From an uncultured Methanofollis sp. (GTDB lineage: Archaea > Halobacteriota > Methanomicrobia > Methanomicrobiales > Methanofollaceae): 5,243 bases of DNA. The first letter of the stretch is position 1. Every line of letters starts with the position of its first letter. This document shows, in pieces, positions 4,946 through 5,243 of this stretch. The stretch lies in contig NZ_CALFSA010000128.1 in assembly GCF_937919355.1 (NCBI RefSeq), forward strand, positions 1-5,243, read 5' to 3'. Position numbers and translations under genes: made by a program. The notes under the pieces were generated by a model. It made no database searches. It worked only from the letters and a program-made list of their open reading frames with translations, and was not told the DNA's origin.

Positions 4946-5243
4946 CCTGCCGCCTCCAGCCGCGGGTAGCACCCGAAATCCTTCACGACCGCAAGGGATG
5001 AGAGTTCGGCAACGGCCCCGGCCCATACAGGGCAGTACTCGCCGTCGATGAAGAAGACGTACCGCCCCATCCCCCTCTTTGCGGGCCTGGACTCGATCCG
5101 TGTCAGGTTGATCCCCAACCGTGCAAAGACCGCAAGCAGGTCGGCGAGGAGGCCGGCACGGTCGGCCTTCGGGTCGAGGAGGACGGAACACTTCCCGGCA
5201 CCCGGTCCCTGATAGGGCTCTGTCGAGATGACGACGAACCGCG
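4936..5243 (-). CDS. pheA: Prephenate dehydratase, C-terminal ACT domain (5' part outside the window)
   Basis: The gene runs in from the right edge and ends at TGA 4938-4936, leaving 101 full codons. The visible part starts RFVVIS; the split codon before it is NCG, which fits Thr and so the TRF motif near the end of the prephenate dehydratase catalytic domain. After a short linker an ACT domain follows: KCSVLL, AGLLADLLAVFARLGINLT, then IESRPAKRG and YVFFIDGE. The ESRP segment is the phenylalanine-binding signature of the dehydratase ACT domain, so feedback inhibition by phenylalanine is likely. The enzyme converts prephenate to phenylpyruvate. It is the most upstream operon gene seen and overlaps aroA by 10 nt. 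Because most of the catalytic domain is missing, another ACT-bearing aromatic enzyme cannot be fully excluded, but the TRF-like and ESRP motifs together point to PheA. Confidence 0.88.
   Translation of the reverse strand, partial: RFVVISTEPYQGPGAGKCSVLLDPKADRAGLLADLLAVFARLGINLTRIESRPAKRGMGRYVFFIDGEYCPVWAGAVAELSSLAVVKDFGCYPRLEAAGWR
4953..4957 (-). promoter_or_regulatory. Ribosome binding site of aroA
   Basis: GGAGG on the minus strand is 7 nt before the aroA ATG (4945). It lies inside the final codons of pheA and supports this start over the upstream extension of the frame. Confidence 0.65.

Noticed and set aside
4936..5118. A separate 60-residue minus-strand gene starting at an internal ATG
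   Set aside because: The frame stays open to the window edge, and its upstream codons complete the TRF-like motif and the ACT domain of PheA, so it is the end of pheA and not a small gene.

Overview
The window looks like part of a high-GC euryarchaeal genome, most likely a methanogen of the order Methanomicrobiales (Methanoculleus/Methanofollis-like). This placement is an inference. It rests on the strong G/C bias at third codon positions, tightly overlapping genes with strong GGAGG ribosome binding sites, oligo-T transcription ends, an AroC of archaeal length, and a membrane-anchored extracytoplasmic Cache/PDC protein of a kind common in these methanogens. No marker gene fixes the genus.

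Layout from left to right: (1) positions 1-84 hold the last 27 codons of an unrecognised + strand gene, followed by a T6 tract. (2) A short convergent intergenic region (85-171) carries a GC-rich nested stem-loop with a 20-nt pyrimidine tract, and a decayed third copy of the repeat found in the next gene. (3) A minus-strand gene (172-1131) encodes a membrane-anchored protein made of two tandem 134-residue Cache/PDC-like sensor repeats and no visible output domain. (4) An AT-rich 207-bp intergenic region (1132-1338) holds a cluster of inverted repeats next to that gene's start, and the T8 end signal and a hairpin of the upstream operon. (5) The rest (1339-5243) is a minus-strand aromatic amino acid operon, in transcription order pheA (partial, C-terminal ACT domain), aroA, an aroK-aroE fusion, and aroC. 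Consecutive genes overlap by 10, 4 and 4 nt.

The operon covers the back half of the shikimate pathway plus the entry to phenylalanine. The fused AroE and AroK domains would reduce 3-dehydroshikimate to shikimate and phosphorylate it. AroA adds enolpyruvate from PEP, AroC makes chorismate, and PheA converts prephenate to phenylpyruvate under phenylalanine control. Chorismate mutase and the early steps are not in the window.

The points most worth a second look are: the repeat remnant lying exactly in register after the stop codon of the sensor gene, which suggests it once had at least three repeats; a 73-nt perfectly identical block shared by the two surviving repeats; the cluster of inverted repeats in its leader; and a bacterial-type P-loop shikimate kinase fused to AroE in what appears to be an archaeon, where the unrelated GHMP-type kinase is the classical enzyme. 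I see no mobile element, CRISPR array, tRNA or rRNA, and no clear evidence for a wholly new system.
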